Positions 25,102-26,457 of a DNA stretch of 26,457 bases are shown piece after piece. The notes beneath the pieces were generated by a model. That model ran no database searches. It saw only the letters and a list, made by a program, of their open reading frames with translations, and was not told the DNA's origin. Position 1 is the first letter of the stretch. Every line of letters starts with the position of its first letter. Origin of the DNA: Verrucomicrobiaceae bacterium (GTDB lineage: Bacteria > Verrucomicrobiota > Verrucomicrobiia > Verrucomicrobiales > Verrucomicrobiaceae); contig JADJPW010000019.1 of the NCBI GenBank assembly GCA_016713035.1, positions 1-26,457 of the forward strand, given 5' to 3'. Position numbers and translations under genes: made by a program.

Positions 25102-26457
25102 CTATCTTAAAACGATCCGGGCGTCCAGTGCGATGATGCCGGTGGGAGTGGCCAGCAGTGGATTGATGTCGGCTTCGACGATGCGTGGATGGGCAAGGAC
25201 CAGATCGCTGAAACGCACGATCACATCTTCCAAGGCCGCAAAATCGACCCCAGGATGACCACGGATGCCGCGTAGAATGCGGTGGACCTTGGTTTGTGCC
25301 ATCCAGCGGCGAGCGAGGGCGTGATTGAGCGGAGGAGGGCGAGGGTGCGGTCTTGGAGGACTTCGACCAGGGTGCCTCAGGCTCCAAAAAGCAGCACAGG
25401 GCCGAATTGCGCATCCTGCGAGACACCGAGGGATGAACCGGTGCCTTTGTCCTGGATCATGCGCTGCACGGTGACTCCCGCGAAGTCTGCTGGGCTGACG
25501 CGGCTGCGGATGCTGCGCCAGGCCGCACGGACGGCGGCTTCGTCGCAGAGATCGAGCTGCACACCACCGACTTCCGTTTTGTGCGTGATGGTGGCTGAGA
25601 GGAGCTTCAGGACGACGGGAAAGCCGATCTCCACTGCTGCGGCGACAGCGGCATCTTCATCCAGCGCCGCGTGTGTTTCGACGACGGGGATACCAGCGGC
25701 GGAGAGGATGGATTTGGCCTCAGATTCAGAAAGGAGGCCGGTGCGAGCAGGTAGGGCGACCTGATGCGAGTGCGCATCAAAATCAGCAAGAGCGGTCTGG
25801 GTGTCATGCAGCCAATGGAGCCGGTGTGATGCTCGTGCATGCGGACAAAGGCCTGCGCAGCACCATCTGGGTAATCGTAGGTGGGGATGCGGGCTGCATT
25901 GAGGATGCTGCGACCTTCTGCGACGCTGGTGGCTCCCCATCCAACTGGCGAGAAGAGGGCCGCGCCGTGCTCGCAGCGAGCCTGGGCGACCTCGCGGGCG
26001 ATTTCGCTCGGACGTGTCATGCTCTGGGGTGTGAGGATGGCCAGCACGCCATCGACATTAGCGTCCTCGGAGACGATTTGCAGTGCCTGTAAAGCGTGTG
26101 GCATCCGCATCACCGAGGACATCGACCGGATTGTGATGGCTCAATGCGCAGGCAGCACGGCATCGAGCCCGCTGGAGGGTGTGGGCCGAAGATCTGCCAA
26201 AGTGCCACCGCCGAGGACGAGCGCATCGGTAGCGAGTGCCCCAGGGCCGCCAGCATTGGTGATGATGGCCAGCCGTGGGCCTACGGGCAGTGGCTGCTTG
26301 GCCAGTATCTTCAGCCATATCAAAGAGCTGCTCGATCGTATCGACACGCAGCACCGTTTTGCCGCAGAGCAGCATCCAGCACATCATCGCTGCCGGTCAT
26401 AGCTCCTGTATGCGAGGCTGCGGCATGGAGGCCTCTGCCGTGCGACCGACTTTGATG
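25102..26457 (-). pseudogene. ADP-forming acetyl/acyl-CoA synthetase, 5'-truncated by window, frameshifted
   Basis: This is an NDP-forming acyl-CoA synthetase, which makes ATP or uses it while converting acyl-CoA to acid. The window starts inside the CoA-binding/ligase part. KVGRTAEAS is followed in another frame by AAASHTGAMTGSDDVLDAAL, then PRLAIITNAGGPGALATDAL, SHHNPVDVLGDADATR and VDGVLAILTPQSMT. The ATP-grasp part has SESEAKSILSAAGIPVVETH, VEIGFPVVLKLLSATITHKT, EVGGVQLDL, FGPVLLFGA, TLVEVLQDRTLAL and ends EADINPLLATPTGIIALDAR. At least six frame changes and one in-frame TGA (25377-25379), where Gly is expected in FGAGGT, interrupt it. Frame breaks cluster toward the window edge. Confidence 0.8.

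Overview
This window looks like a piece of a Verrucomicrobia chromosome, probably a Prosthecobacter-like member of the Verrucomicrobiaceae. The evidence is two DUF1501 proteins and a DUF1549/DUF1553 protein (families expanded in Verrucomicrobia and Planctomycetes), high GC, almost no Shine-Dalgarno sequences before clear starts, and many palindromic repeats. The assignment is inferred from gene content. No rRNA, tRNA, CRISPR array, transposase or integrase was seen.

Layout. (1) 32-4383, minus strand: a three-gene operon of a two-domain RidA/chorismatase-like protein, a DUF1549/DUF1553 protein and a DUF1501 protein, all frameshifted. (2) 4384-6974: a mosaic with two extra partial copies of the 3' end of uxaC, tandem 21-nt repeats, hairpins and three small unrecognised genes. 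(3) 6988-12132: uxaC (glucuronate isomerase), a zinc alcohol dehydrogenase and a second DUF1501 protein with a Tat signal, all minus, then a divergent kelch/mutarotase-like secreted protein. (4) 12206-25091: a metal-resistance island of about 13 kb. (5) 25102-26457: an ADP-forming acyl-CoA synthetase, 5'-truncated by the window edge.

The metal island has three blocks. A minus-strand operon encodes a CopA-type multicopper oxidase fused to a CopB-like outer-membrane barrel, a TRASH/YHS-like lipoprotein, a secreted BNR-like protein with a CxCC motif, and an HMA-MauE/DoxX-like membrane protein. Divergent from it is a CnrYXH-like cassette (anti-sigma, periplasmic metal sensor, ECF sigma) followed by a Cys-rich lipoprotein. 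Converging on that is a CzcCBA/CusCBA-type efflux operon with two small secreted Cys/His proteins. The likely logic is periplasmic metal sensing that releases an ECF sigma, which then induces oxidation, scavenging and efflux. Copper or silver is the best guess for the oxidase block.

Most broken reading frames can be restored by one-base changes in short homopolymers, and breaks are densest near both ends of the window. Sequencing error at contig ends therefore explains them better than gene decay. The most unusual features are the repeated uxaC tail, a palindromic repeat lying in frame inside the efflux adaptor gene, and the oxidase-barrel fusion.
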